Shown here piece after piece: positions 1 to 13,695 of a stretch of DNA of 64,000 nucleotides. Every line of letters begins with the position of its first letter. The stretch's first letter is position 1. The notes beneath the pieces are model-generated. The model saw only the letters and a list, made by a program, of their open reading frames with translations. It was not told the origin of the DNA and ran no database searches. Source of the DNA: Tillus elongatus (lineage: Eukaryota > Arthropoda > Insecta > Coleoptera > Cleridae). Made by a program: the position numbers and the translations under genes. The DNA lies in the NCBI GenBank assembly GCA_964006375.1, contig OZ023265.1, positions 153,862,547 through 153,926,546 on the forward strand. The letters are read 5' to 3'.

Positions 1-16
1 TCGAACTTTCCCGGTT

Positions 17-20
<4 letters not shown>

Positions 21-97
<77 letters not shown>
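21..97. repeat. (TA)n array 1
   Basis: Uninterrupted TA dinucleotide array. Its right edge is the TA target site of the transposon that starts at 98. Confidence 0.98.
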
Positions 98-101
<4 letters not shown>

Positions 102-403
102 CGCGCATTGAAAACGAAACAGACCGAATTGCGTCCAGAGAAAATTTTTTTAAAACACGCTGAAACACGTCAATTTTAATTTTTAATATTGAGAAGGGCA
201 TGATTTGACATAAAACTCAACTTTGTCACATCGACCCCTTAAGGGTGGTGATAATAACCCTTTATTTTGAATAGGGAACATGTGTTGAGTGTTACATCAT
301 TTGAAAGCTCTTTCCTTTCTGAATTCAGCACACTAATTTTTTTGGATGTCTTATCAACTCGTTTAAAAATTATTCACATTTGATGATGCAAAAACACATT
401 TTA

Positions 404-493
404 CTCACTCCGATAAGAAATGTGCTGATAGTCAATGTTTTGTTGGTTTGTAAACAAAAAAATGACTATCAGAACATTTCTTATCGGAATGAG
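404..493. repeat. Subterminal hairpin of family 1 transposon
   Basis: Two 31-nt arms (404-434 and 463-493) are inverted copies with two mismatches around a 28-nt loop. The same hairpin is found in the two other family 1 copies (about 40671-40750 and 61533-61625), so it belongs to the element. It lies between the terminal repeat and the transposase start codon, where it could be a transposase or promoter recognition structure; that role is inference. Confidence 0.75.
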
Positions 494-566
494 AGAATTG
501 CAGTTTATTATTTCAGTTTATCGGTAGGTTTGATACTTGATAGTACCACCGTAAATTAATTTCACA

Positions 567-1390
567 ATGGTGTATTCTGTAGAAGAAAGAGTTGAAATAA
601 TTACTCTTTTTTTCAAAAACGATAACTGTGCCAACCGTACCGCAAATTTGTTTAATGAACGACATCCGAACAGACATGTTAACATAAAAAACATTTTGGA
701 GTTAGTTGCAAAGTTTCGACAAAGTGGTTCAGTAGCCAACAAAAAACGGTACCCTGAACGTGAATTTTCGGTTAGAAATGAGACTACTGATATTGAAGTT
801 TTAGGACAAAATGCTGCAGACCCAACTTTGACCACGAGAAAATTGGCCACTGTTTTAAACATCAAAAGAAGAACTATTCAGCAGATACTAAAGCATCTTA
901 AATTTCACCCGTATAAAATTCATCTTGTACAACAACTGAATGAAAATGATTTTGATCGGCGGCTGGAGTTTTGTGAAGTTATGACTGCACGAATAGCTGA
1001 TAACGGGAACGTTCTGTTCAATATCTGTTTTCAGACGAGTGTACGTTTTTATTAAACTCTACAGTCAATCGTCACAACTGTCCTTATTGGGAAGATAATA
1101 ATCCAAGAAATTTTCACGAAGTCCACACTCAAACTCCACAGAAATTGAATGCCTGGACTGGCATTTTTGGAGACCGTTTAATTGGACCAATTTTTCTTGA
1201 TGGCAATTTGAGTGGCGAAACGTATTTGGAGTTACTAGAAGATATCGTTTACCCTCTACTAATTGACATTGTTGAAAATGATGATCGCTATCAAGAAAAT
1301 CAATTAGTGTTTTAACAAGATGGAGTTCCTCCGCATTTTTCCCAACGTGTTAGGGAATTTTTGAACAGAGAGTTTCCAGGACAATGAATT
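567..1390 (+). pseudogene. Family 1 transposase, broken
   Basis: The frame opens with ATG at 567 and reads 162 residues before a frameshift. The N-terminal ~110 residues are two helix-turn-helix-like regions of the type found in insect transposases with a DUF4817-like N-terminus (motifs NLFNERHPNRHVN and RTIQQILKHLKFHPYK). Near 1030 the frame is lost; in the next frame the sequence continues through the RHNCPYW, GPIFLDGNLSGETYLELL and QDGVPPHF blocks typical of the DDE core, with a stop near 1314 and another near 1386. The C-terminal domain with the third catalytic Asp is deleted. The intact order is visible by comparison with the copies at 2288-3376 and 39020-40601. Confidence 0.85.
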
Positions 1391-1513
1391 GATGTGACAA
1401 AGTTAAGTTTTATGTCAAAACATGTCGCCCTCAATATTAAAATTGACGTGTTTCAGCGTTTCTTAAAAAAAAATCTCTGAACGCAAATCGGTCTGTTTCG
1501 TTTTCAATGCGCC

Positions 1514-1737
<224 letters not shown>

Positions 1738-1794
1738 TATACTTAAAAACAATTTTGTGTTATAGGAAAGATCACACGTTTTAGTGAGAAGTGA

Positions 1795-1796
<2 letters not shown>

Positions 1797-1871
<75 letters not shown>
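1797..1871. repeat. (TA)n array 3
   Basis: TA array whose last TA is the target site of the transposon starting at 1872. Confidence 0.98.
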
Positions 1872-4465
<2,594 letters not shown>

Positions 4466-5472
4466 TTTTTAACGTTTATTTCCTATTAGACTTTCATATT
4501 TAACCCGGCTTACTGAAATTTACGCAGAAACAGGATGATTTCTTTTTGTCAAATGTTTCACTGATAAAAATAACTAGTTTCTGTTTTGAAACCCATACAC
4601 ATGACTATTTTGGTGTATTAGGATAAACTTTCAAATCACTAGCAAATTATGCGTTTGTTAACTTTTCCAGGCTTTAAAATGTAGCAAGCTTTAAAAACGA
4701 TGGAAATGAGTTGTGCATATATTTCACGATAAGTCAGTGGTAATGGCAAATTGAAGAGTTTCATGTAAAATCGCGGATTTATAGATGGTAGATCGGAACA
4801 TAATTCGCCAGTGTTGATTTCCTGGTAGCGCATACATCATCCGGCATATGCAAATGCCGTCCACATTCATCATTCCGACATTCAGCCCGATACAGGCCTG
4901 TCTAACCCGGACCCGAGCCGAGTTCTCTCGCATGCCAGCCAAACTGAACAAGGATTAACACGCTAAACGATATTTTATAGTCATCATCATTTATTTTTGA
5001 TGGGCTTTATAGTTTATTTTGGTAGGAACGATCACAATTAATCCATGATGAGTGAATTATGTTATTCAAATTTAGTGGAGCTGTAGCATATGTGATACCT
5101 GAAGCTCTTTGATTGACTTTAATGGTGTGCTTTGCAACAATTCGCTAATCCGACAAGACAAAAGCATCAGACAGCTCTTTAAATCAAAGTTAAAGCAAAT
5201 AAATTGACTTTATATTAAGTGTCCTGATATTACTTATTTATTTTTTTTTGCTGTTTAAATTTCACAAGGTGAATCGCTGCTGCTGGTCGGTGCATTGAAA
5301 AACAATTTTGATAAAGTCCTTTCTCCTAACGTAGAACTACAAAAATATTGTCACTTAAAAATAGTATAGCCAAATTGAAGCTTCTTGGTGGTCTCGTATG
5401 TTGCCAATAGTTCCACAAGAGCCTTGGGTACCGATTTATTCCCCACTATATAAATTAGGGGTTTACATTTAG

Positions 5473-5476
<4 letters not shown>
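4466..5476. other. Unassigned AT-rich sequence with a weak ORF
   Basis: No gene is supported. The minus-strand stretch 4639-4833 is open for 64 codons and reads somewhat protein-like, within a locally GC-richer patch (4800-4940). I see no splice sites, family motif or second exon that would support it. Confidence 0.4.

Positions 5477-5557
<81 letters not shown>
5477..5557. repeat. (TA)n array 5
   Basis: Pure TA array of about 40 units. It is one of the few arrays without a recognisable transposon end directly on either side. Confidence 0.97.
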
Positions 5558-5559
<2 letters not shown>

Positions 5560-5587
5560 ATTTAAATTCTGGCAGCTAAAAATAAAA

Positions 5588-6056
5588 AAACTCGGGACGC
5601 AGCAAGTGCGTTATGATAGTGAATTTTTATTAAATGCTTCAAATTTAAATAACTCAATTTTCTATAAACTTAGAGAGTTTAATTTTAATACATAGTAAGG
5701 TCTTTCCTAAGGCAAGATATCCACAAAATTTGATTTAAATAACTTTGTAATTTTCGGAGAAAAAAATTTTTTTCGAAAGAAAACTTAAAATTTGAATAAC
5801 TCAATTTTATCTAAACTTAGAAAGTTGAATTTTGGTATGTAGTAAGATCTCTCCTGAGGCAACATATATAGTAAATTTCATTAAAACAGCTTTGTTACTT
5901 TTGAAGAAAAAAAAATTTCGAAAGAAAACCCAAAATTTTTCCGGGAAACCCCGTCCGATTTTTCTGGATAACAAACTCATCCAAGCCATTAATAAAAGAA
6001 AGGCACTTGCCAAGTGTTATCGAAATCGGTTGATTATTTTTTGAGTTATGAGACGG

Positions 6057-6060
<4 letters not shown>
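5588..6060 (+). repeat. R repeat, arm R1
   Basis: Opposite-orientation copy of the unit at 4033-4465. It begins with the GGGACGCAGCAAGTGCGTT hairpin motif, then AGTGAATTTTTATTAAATGC, and ends ATTTTTTGAGTTATGAGACGG directly against the next TA array. Confidence 0.78.

Positions 6061-6143
<83 letters not shown>
6061..6143. repeat. (TA)n array 6
   Basis: TA array with one ACAT interruption at 6121. It abuts the R1 arm on its left. Confidence 0.97.
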
Positions 6144-6543
6144 AACATATAAAAATTAAATTTATTTACAAATGAACTTTAATAAGATATTATGCTGTGA
6201 CAATACCTCTCTCAAGCAGTGGCGATTTCTCCTAGTGAGCTAGGTGTGCGCCGCACACCCTAAAATATAATCAAAATGTACACAGTTATATATGTTTTAT
6301 TTCTTTTTCCCTTAGTCTTAATACACTACATATTTTATGACAATCCATTTAATTTACTTATTTGATTTCATAAATAGTCGGTTAATAGTGAGTTGGAATG
6401 AAGTAGATACCACATCTTCAAACATATTCAGAGAAACAGACTTGCGCAATAATATAAAATGTTCGGTCGCTTAGCAACACCATACAAGATCTCATAAGCG
6501 ATGTTTACGATTGACAGTCAAACGCGGCGATATTAAAAAAATA
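6144..6543. other. Unassigned spacer
   Basis: No gene, RNA or repeat boundary recognised in this 400-bp stretch between R copies. Confidence 0.5.
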
Positions 6544-7262
<719 letters not shown>

Positions 7263-7481
7263 TAAAAATCATATATTATTGTGATTTAGCCTTATATTAA
7301 AAGTTATAAAATATTAATTTATTTAATTAGGAACAGTAAGAAATAGTGTAAAGAAGGGGAAGCAAAAACGTGATCTCAAACATAAATATCTAGACAGTCA
7401 TTTGGATACAAAACTCGAACAAAATCATTGATAAACAGGAAATATACTACCGACAAAAAATAGACCAGAAGGCTGAACTTA

Positions 7482-7655
7482 AAAAAAATCCCGTGCTTCA
7501 TACATTGAAGGTGATTGTATGAGTGCAGAAGGTAAAAAAAAAACCCCCAGGAGGAAGAGGGTTTCTGCCTCCTCACCCAAAAACACAGGGGTTCTCCTTA
7601 CCCTTCTGCATGCATACAGCTACCTTCAAAGCATAAAGCACAAGAAAAATTTCTT
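7482..7655. repeat. Imperfect inverted repeat
   Basis: The left arm (about 7482-7537, including CATTGAAGGTGATTGTATG) reappears inverted at about 7600-7655 with roughly three quarters of positions matching. The loop contains a smaller GC-richer palindrome around GAGGAAGAGGGTTTCTGCC. It may be a decayed foldback or MITE. Confidence 0.55.
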
Positions 7656-8984
7656 GGGAGCAACCCCCAAGAAGGTTACTGAAGCTGGGCGAATGTGGGT
7701 GTTGTGCGAGGTAGACAGAGGTATTGCTGCAAAATGTGAAAGACGCATCTTTTTAAAGTCCGATTAATTGGTTTTTCAGCATTTTCCGCTCATATTTTCT
7801 CCTTGCCCAGCACATATCTTCATTCTGGGCCCTTTAGTTTTCTTGCGGGTTGCTTGCAACAAATTTGTCTCGTAAATTGTGCATCCAAGGAGGGTTCTAA
7901 GCACGTTTCTGAAAAAAAAACTACAAAAACCTTCCGTGCTGTAAACTCTTTATTTACCGAAATTACATTCCGATTCGTCACCTATAATGTCTTTTTCGGA
8001 TAATATCGAATACAGCGCTATAATAAATAAATTCACTTGCTGTTTCACTGATTTTTTATTTTTATATTACATATATATGCACAAGCTAAATAAGTATAAT
8101 AAAGGGGTTTAGTAAAATTAGTAAAATACATTTATAAAATCTAAGACTAAGACAAAACAACAGTTTTAGGATTCTATTTTAAATAAACCAATAGGAATAC
8201 GTTTCGCGGTGGTTTCGCAATTCGCGAGCGTATGAATCTAGCTTTTGTCCAAGACTACATAGAAATCTGGGCGTCGTCGCAAGCAAGCAGCTTGTAAATT
8301 AAGCTCGATAGGCTTGGATGGTTAACAAAGGTAGGTATGTCTAATTTTAAGCAGGATACTGTACCTGTTTGAAACATACCATATGAGAAATAACTAACCT
8401 GCGAAATCATCGATAATAAAAATGATGGATCTAGTAACTCATCTATCAGTATCATTATCATTTTGTAAACAGGTTTTAACAGGTTTTGGTACCTGCAAAG
8501 AACATTGACGCCCGTGGTACTAAATCTAACACAACGAATAATCCACTAGTTATTTCCCCCCGGTTATACAATAATAATAATGTCTATGGGGTCCTGTTTT
8601 CGTGGCTCAATTAAGAAACATTAAAAACTGAGTGCTGGCACTGCTCTTAGAATATGAATTACTGACATACTGATTTTCTATTTTACACAAAATTGTATTG
8701 TTTTAAGTCATTAACTCACAATTTTCATTTATAACCATCGTCCAATATTTATTTTCAATATTTATATCCACGTTTTAAATTTGTTAGGTTAGTTGAGAAT
8801 CAGTTGTAAAATGTCAACAACGCTACATAACAAGCGCTAGCGACGAAGCGTAGAAATAATGTGCTTGTTAAGTTTGCAATCAATTTGCTGCTGTTAAAGA
8901 TCAGCGATGTCGTCTAACGTTACCCAGCTATCAAGCCGGTTGCAGTCGCATTTTAAAATTTTGCGCTTTTGAAAGCAAAAATTG
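7656..8984. other. Unassigned AT-rich sequence
   Basis: No gene supported. Short ORFs (60-80 codons) lack motifs and compositional signature. Confidence 0.5.
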
Positions 8985-9255
8985 TCCCAGTATTAGGAAA
9001 GAAATTGGCCAAGCTAGCTGGCAATTTACAAAATTGTTAGTTGATTGTACCCAGTCTCCATCCATATCATTTTATGCTAACTAGAGCTGTCGTGACGACA
9101 TAATACCTGGTTTCGCAGCGAGATGGCGTCTCTGTCTCCCTGTCGTACATTTCACAATGTTCTACATTCTCACATCTGGCAATGATACTTGTACATTGTT
9201 TACATTTTTGTCCGCCATTTATTTAAATAGCATAGCATTACGGGCAACGCCATCT
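8985..9255 (+). repeat. ~300-bp repeat S, dispersed copy
   Basis: Diverged copy of the repeat that forms the arrays at 17880-18780 and 29490-30580. Shared landmarks are AATTTACAAAATTGTTAGTT, GAGCTGTCGTGACGACATA and CGCAGCGAGATGGCGTCTC. A reverse copy lies at 14880-15075 inside the foldback element. Confidence 0.65.
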
Positions 9256-9288
9256 GTCTTTATCCAACATTATATAAATAAATAAATA

Positions 9289-9381
<93 letters not shown>
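9289..9381. repeat. (TA)n array 8
   Basis: TA array that grades into (TAAA)n on its left (9272-9300), which suggests the TA tract grew from a TAAA-type simple repeat. Confidence 0.97.
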
Positions 9382-9383
<2 letters not shown>

Positions 9384-9594
9384 CGTTACAGAATCTTAAG
9401 TGACGTCGAGGATTATATAAATATAAAGTTCGAATAATTTTTTTTTATCAAAAGACTTGAAAATTGGTGCACAACCACGTCTATCTATGTTCTTTGTTGT
9501 AGATTTTCGTTTCAATCACTTAAAAATTTGTATATAATAAGGGTAATTCTCAAATTTGGTCCAAATCGGTGAAGTATTTTTTGAGCTATCGGTT

Positions 9595-9596
<2 letters not shown>

Positions 9597-9675
<79 letters not shown>
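9597..9675. repeat. (TA)n array 9 (R core)
   Basis: TA core between an R1 end on the left (TTTTTTGAGCTATCGGTTGG) and an R2 arm on the right. Confidence 0.97.
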
Positions 9676-9676
<1 letters not shown>

Positions 9677-9812
9677 TTTTCAACTGACCATGGAAATGGG
9701 TTCCAGGGGCCCTAATTCCGGCTCATTTGAAGAAATTTTCCTTTTCCGAAAGTCTCACCATCAATAACTCTCTATTAGTGAATTTTCTGAATGAAAGTTC
9801 ACTAAAAATTAT
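9676..9812 (+). repeat. R repeat, arm R2
   Basis: Carries ACTGACCATGGAAATGGGTT, GGCTCATTTGAAGAAATTTT, AGTCTCACCATC and the terminal TAGTGAATTTTCTGAATG / AAAGTTCACTA hairpin. Confidence 0.75.
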
Positions 9813-9867
9813 GTTTAAATTTTGAATTTCAGTCCTTTTATCGATAATATTGTCTTCATTAAGTGAA

Positions 9868-10583
9868 TATTGTTTCGGCTATAGATTCCCCGAAATACAA
9901 TTTAACAAAGTGGTTGACAAATGAGTTTAAAGGGTTTCCGGTCAAAGAAAAAGTTTTGCAGTAACAAATTTACTTGAATTTCTTAATAAAATTAAAGCTG
10001 TTCAGTTGATTGAAGGCAAGGTTTTGATTTCATTTGATGTAACCTATTTGTTTCTTAGATTCCCCAGAAAACAAACGTTAGCGTATTAAGAAGAGTTGTT
10101 ACAAATGAATAAACATAAATAAAGATGTATGAGAGGAATATTTACCTTTCACAATTTTTTGTATTTGTGTAAAAAATCCAAGGCGTGCAACGGGAAACCT
10201 CCTATCTCCATTTAGTGCGAACCTTTTTATGAATGGATTTTAAAAATTTCTTGAAAGTGAAAGTAAGTATCTTCCTAGTCTATGGTTTCGTTATTTGGAT
10301 GATATTTTCACAGTGTTCGACACAAACATTCGCAAAATAGACGATTTTATTGCCAAATTGAACAGTAAATTTCACTCTATATAATTTACCCCAAAATTGA
10401 AAATTAATAATAAACTACACTTTCTAGATAGACCAATTAAAACTAAAGATATATTAAAATTTGATATCCATGGGAAGGAAACCACCACTATAGGTTACAT
10501 TCAGAATGACTCACATCATACGAACGCACAAAAGATAGCCAGTTTGAAATTTTTTGTAAATAGGTTAATAAATTTTCCTTTGA

Positions 10584-10586
<3 letters not shown>
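9868..10586 (+). pseudogene. Penelope-like element, RT fragment (left part)
   Basis: Frameshifted reverse-transcriptase fragment. The readable blocks in order are SAIDSPKYNLTKWLTNEFKG (the SP-x-Y-x-L-x-K-x-L block of Penelope RTs), a short ATGNLLSPF block, the catalytic FRYLDDIFTVF box near 10287-10320, and KLKINNKLHFLDRPIK. The last block is followed by an open stretch ending LINFPLST where a TA array begins. The same element resumes at about 15868 beyond two inserted transposons. A second copy is at 28640-29430. Multiple stops make it non-functional. Confidence 0.8.

Positions 10587-10587
<1 letters not shown>

Positions 10588-10666
<79 letters not shown>
10588..10666. repeat. (TA)n array 10
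   Basis: TA array at the point where the Penelope-like reading stops; its last TA is the target site of the transposon at 10667. Confidence 0.98.
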
Positions 10667-10669
<3 letters not shown>

Positions 10670-13611
10670 GGTCTCCCAAGTTGAGTAGCCTATTAGATTA
10701 TTTTCCTAACTATGCATATCTGAATTCTGAAAATTTGCACATGGGGGTTGCCGAAGATGCTCTATCTGAAAAAATAATTTCCAAAATGGCGCACTTCCGG
10801 TTATACCAGAAGTAGGTGCTAACTTTGTTATTTTAAATAGAACACCCTGTATATTATTACATATTTAGAATGCTTATTTGATTTTAGGTGGACTTTTATT
10901 AACAAACCTTAGTCCTATCTTCAAATGTTTTCGAAATATTTCAATTTTTTCGAAAATTCGAGCCACGAGAAGGCTTTTTTGATAAGGGTATTTTAGCTTT
11001 CTGGTGGGTGTGTTAGGATATTTTTTTAAACTGTGCATTGCAGGACAACAAAGGTGTGTTGCGACATTATTGAAACAATATTTCATATACAGGGTGTTTT
11101 GTGTAATGTATATGAATTCCGTAGCTTTCAAACTCAAAAAACTTGTTTATTTCAAATAGAACACCCTGTATTTTATTATTTTATCAAATGCTTCTGAAGA
11201 CACTCTTTCAAACTGTATTAGCATTCCCTATACCTAAAAACGATGTTTCTTGAGGTATTGACATTTTTTAGAAAAAAGTACAGAATTCCGCAAAAAAAAG
11301 TTAATTAATTAACTTATTCAATAGAACACCCTGTATTTTATTGTTTTATCAGATGCACTAGAAGTCACTATTTAAAACTGTATTAGCATTCCCTATACCT
11401 AGAAACCATTTTTTTTTGAGTTGTTAACAATTTAATTTAAAAAAAGTACAGAATTCGGCCAATACAGTATTATGTTAATAATGTATGCATTTATGTATGT
11501 ATTTATGTATGTATGTGAATGTCTGTCACACATAAAAGAAATTATATTATCATGGGAATTGTTCAAATTGTCCACCATTTGCATTAACACATCTTTCCAA
11601 GCGAGATAGAACTCCATCACTTGTTGCACGCTGTATTTCGAATGGATTAAGGTTGTCGAGACTATTTCGAACTCGGTTTTCAAGTTCTTCTCTTGAATTA
11701 ACTGGAGTTGCATAAACGTCTGACTTGATCTTGCCCCACAAGTAAAAATCGAGCGGCGTCAGATCGGGTGACTGTGAAGGCCAAACATATCTTCCTCCGC
11801 GTCCTATCCACATATCTTCGAACACTTCATTCATGTACACCTTGACATCTGCTGAAGAATGCGCAGGGGCACCATCTAGTTGATACCAACAATTGATATG
11901 ATGGTTGAGGGGTAGAGTGTCCAGGAAATCACTGACTGTGGTTCGTAAGATTCTTAGGTACTGATTGGAGGTAAGGTTACTATCGTAAATACAGTAAGAA
12001 ATTTTATTGTCCATTAGAAGAGCAAATACATTAAAACTAAATTTATTCTGGAAACAGCGCTCTCTTATCACATGATGATTTTGCTGTGCCCAGTGATGCG
12101 AATTGTGTCTGTTAAAAATTCCTTCATGTGAAAACTTGGCTTCGTCTGTCCAAATTATATTTTTTATAAAGAGGGGACTATTTTGGTGACGATCCAGGAG
12201 CCATTGACAAAATTCCACTCTTCGTGTTGCATCACTAGGTTGTTGAAAATTCACAGTTGTAAATTTATAATCGTGCATATTGTGCTTACGCAATATTCTA
12301 TGTATTGTCGAATGCGACAGGTTCAAATCAGCTTCAGCAGTTTTTACTGATGCCTGGGGATGAGCTTCAAAATACGATAATACAGTGATTTCAACGTCTT
12401 CGTTTCCTGTTAGTGGTGCGTTTCTTGATGAGTTTTTCATATGGCAGCTACCAGTGCTCAAGAAGTTTGATTCGTACCTTCTGAATTTTTTAATTGTCAT
12501 TGGTGGTACCTCAGGATACCGTTCGTTGAACATTCGACATGTCCTGCTGGCAATTCTGCTACACTCCCCGTAAAAGTAAAACAAATTGAGCAATTGTTCA
12601 TGTGAGTAGTTACGGCTTTCCATTATACTCTCGAGTCGTAATTTATTTTATTTTTATTTATCTATTTATGATAATTCGCCCAACACGATATACAAGATAT
12701 AACAATAATAATTATTGTTCACACAAACATACATCAACTCAGGTAATAAAACAATAATGTCACATTACTGAAACGTCAAACTGTAGACAGCACTCTAATA
12801 AGTTTATTAACTAACTTATTTTTGTGGCATTATGTGCTTTCTTCCAAAAGTTGTAAATAACTCAAGGAAAATGGTTTCTAGGTATAGGGAATGCTAATAC
12901 AGTTTTAAATAGTGACTTCTAGTGCATCTGATAAAACAATAAAATACAGGGTGTTCTATTGAATAAGTTAATTAATTAACTCTTTTTTGCGGAATTCTGT
13001 GCTTTTTTCTAAAAAATGTCAATAACTCAAGAAAAATCGTTTTTAGGTATAGGGAATGCTAATACAGTTTGAAAGAGTGTCTTCAGAAGCATTTGATAAA
13101 ATAATAAAATACAGGGTGTTCTATTTGAAATAAACAAGTTTTTTGAGTTTGAAAGCTACGAAATTCATATACATTACACAAAACACCCTGTATATGAAAT
13201 ATTGTTTCAATAATGTCGCAACACACCTTTGTTGTCCTGCAATGCACAGTTTAAAAAAATATCCTAACACACCCACCAGAAAGCTAAAATACCCTTATCA
13301 AAAAAGCCTTCTCGTGGCTCGAATTTTCGAAAAAATTGAAATATTTCGATAACATTTGAAGATAGGACTAAGGTTTGTTAATAAAAGTCCACCTAAAATC
13401 AAATAAGCATTCTAAAAATGTAATAATACACAGGGTGTTCTATTTAAAATAACAAAGTTAGCACCTACTTCTGGTAGAACCTGAAGTGCGCCATTTTGGA
13501 AATTATTTTTTTAAGATAGAGCATCTTCTGCAACCCCCATGTGCAAATTTTCAGCATTCAGACATGCATAGTTTGGAAAATAATCTAATAGGATACTCAA
13601 CTTGGGAGACC

Positions 13612-13614
<3 letters not shown>
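10667..13614 (-). mobile_element. DD41D transposon, family 3, with 0.79-kb TIRs
   Basis: Begins CAGGGTCTCCCAAGTTGAG and ends CTCAACTTGGGAGACCCTG with TA on both sides. The inverted repeats are about 790 bp each (10667-11455 and 12826-13614), so they make up more than half of the 2.95-kb element. Each arm has internal repeats of the tip motif (AACACCCTGTA / TACAGGGTGTT) near 10847, 11091, 11160 and 11328, mirrored in the right arm. A single intact transposase gene on the minus strand occupies the unique centre. This is the best candidate in the window for a recently or currently active DNA transposon. Confidence 0.9.
11550..12623 (-). CDS. Intact DD41D Tc1/mariner-class transposase, 357 aa
   Basis: Cut-and-paste transposase of the IS630/Tc1/mariner superfamily; it would bind the terminal repeats and integrate at TA. 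The frame is uninterrupted from ATG at 12623 to the stop at 11550. Residues 1-60 form an N-terminal helical/HTH region (RTCRMFNERYPEVPPMTIKKF), and residues 88-120 a second HTH (LNLSHSTIHRILRKHNMHDYK). The catalytic triad is D160 (WTDEAKF), D250 (YQLDGAPAHS) and D292 (SPDLTPLDFYLWG), with 41 residues between the last two. That spacing is the one reported for rosa-type elements, but the assignment is by spacing only. The length fits the superfamily (about 330-360 aa). It is intronless and sits centrally between the long inverted repeats. A degenerate relative is at 45403-46293. Confidence 0.93.
   Translation of the reverse strand: MESRNYSHEQLLNLFYFYGECSRIASRTCRMFNERYPEVPPMTIKKFRRYESNFLSTGSCHMKNSSRNAPLTGNEDVEITVLSYFEAHPQASVKTAEADLNLSHSTIHRILRKHNMHDYKFTTVNFQQPSDATRRVEFCQWLLDRHQNSPLFIKNIIWTDEAKFSHEGIFNRHNSHHWAQQNHHVIRERCFQNKFSFNVFALLMDNKISYCIYDSNLTSNQYLRILRTTVSDFLDTLPLNHHINCWYQLDGAPAHSSADVKVYMNEVFEDMWIGRGGRYVWPSQSPDLTPLDFYLWGKIKSDVYATPVNSREELENRVRNSLDNLNPFEIQRATSDGVLSRLERCVNANGGQFEQFP

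Positions 13615-13692
<78 letters not shown>
13615..13692. repeat. (TA)n array 11
   Basis: TA array separating two different transposons (right end of family 3, left end of the foldback-like element). Confidence 0.98.

Positions 13693-13695
<3 letters not shown>

Noticed and set aside
19..201. ORFs with long Ile-Tyr runs at each TA array
   Set aside because: They are translations of (TA)n and occur on both strands and in several frames; no gene.
518..865. Minus-strand 115-codon ORF opposite the family 1 transposase
   Set aside because: Antisense shadow; mirrored versions at 39800-40009 and 61286-61510 follow the transposase copies.
4639..4951. Two overlapping minus ORFs (64 and 75 codons) in a GC-richer patch
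   Set aside because: One reads somewhat protein-like, but no homology pattern, exon partner or promoter is visible; too weak to call.
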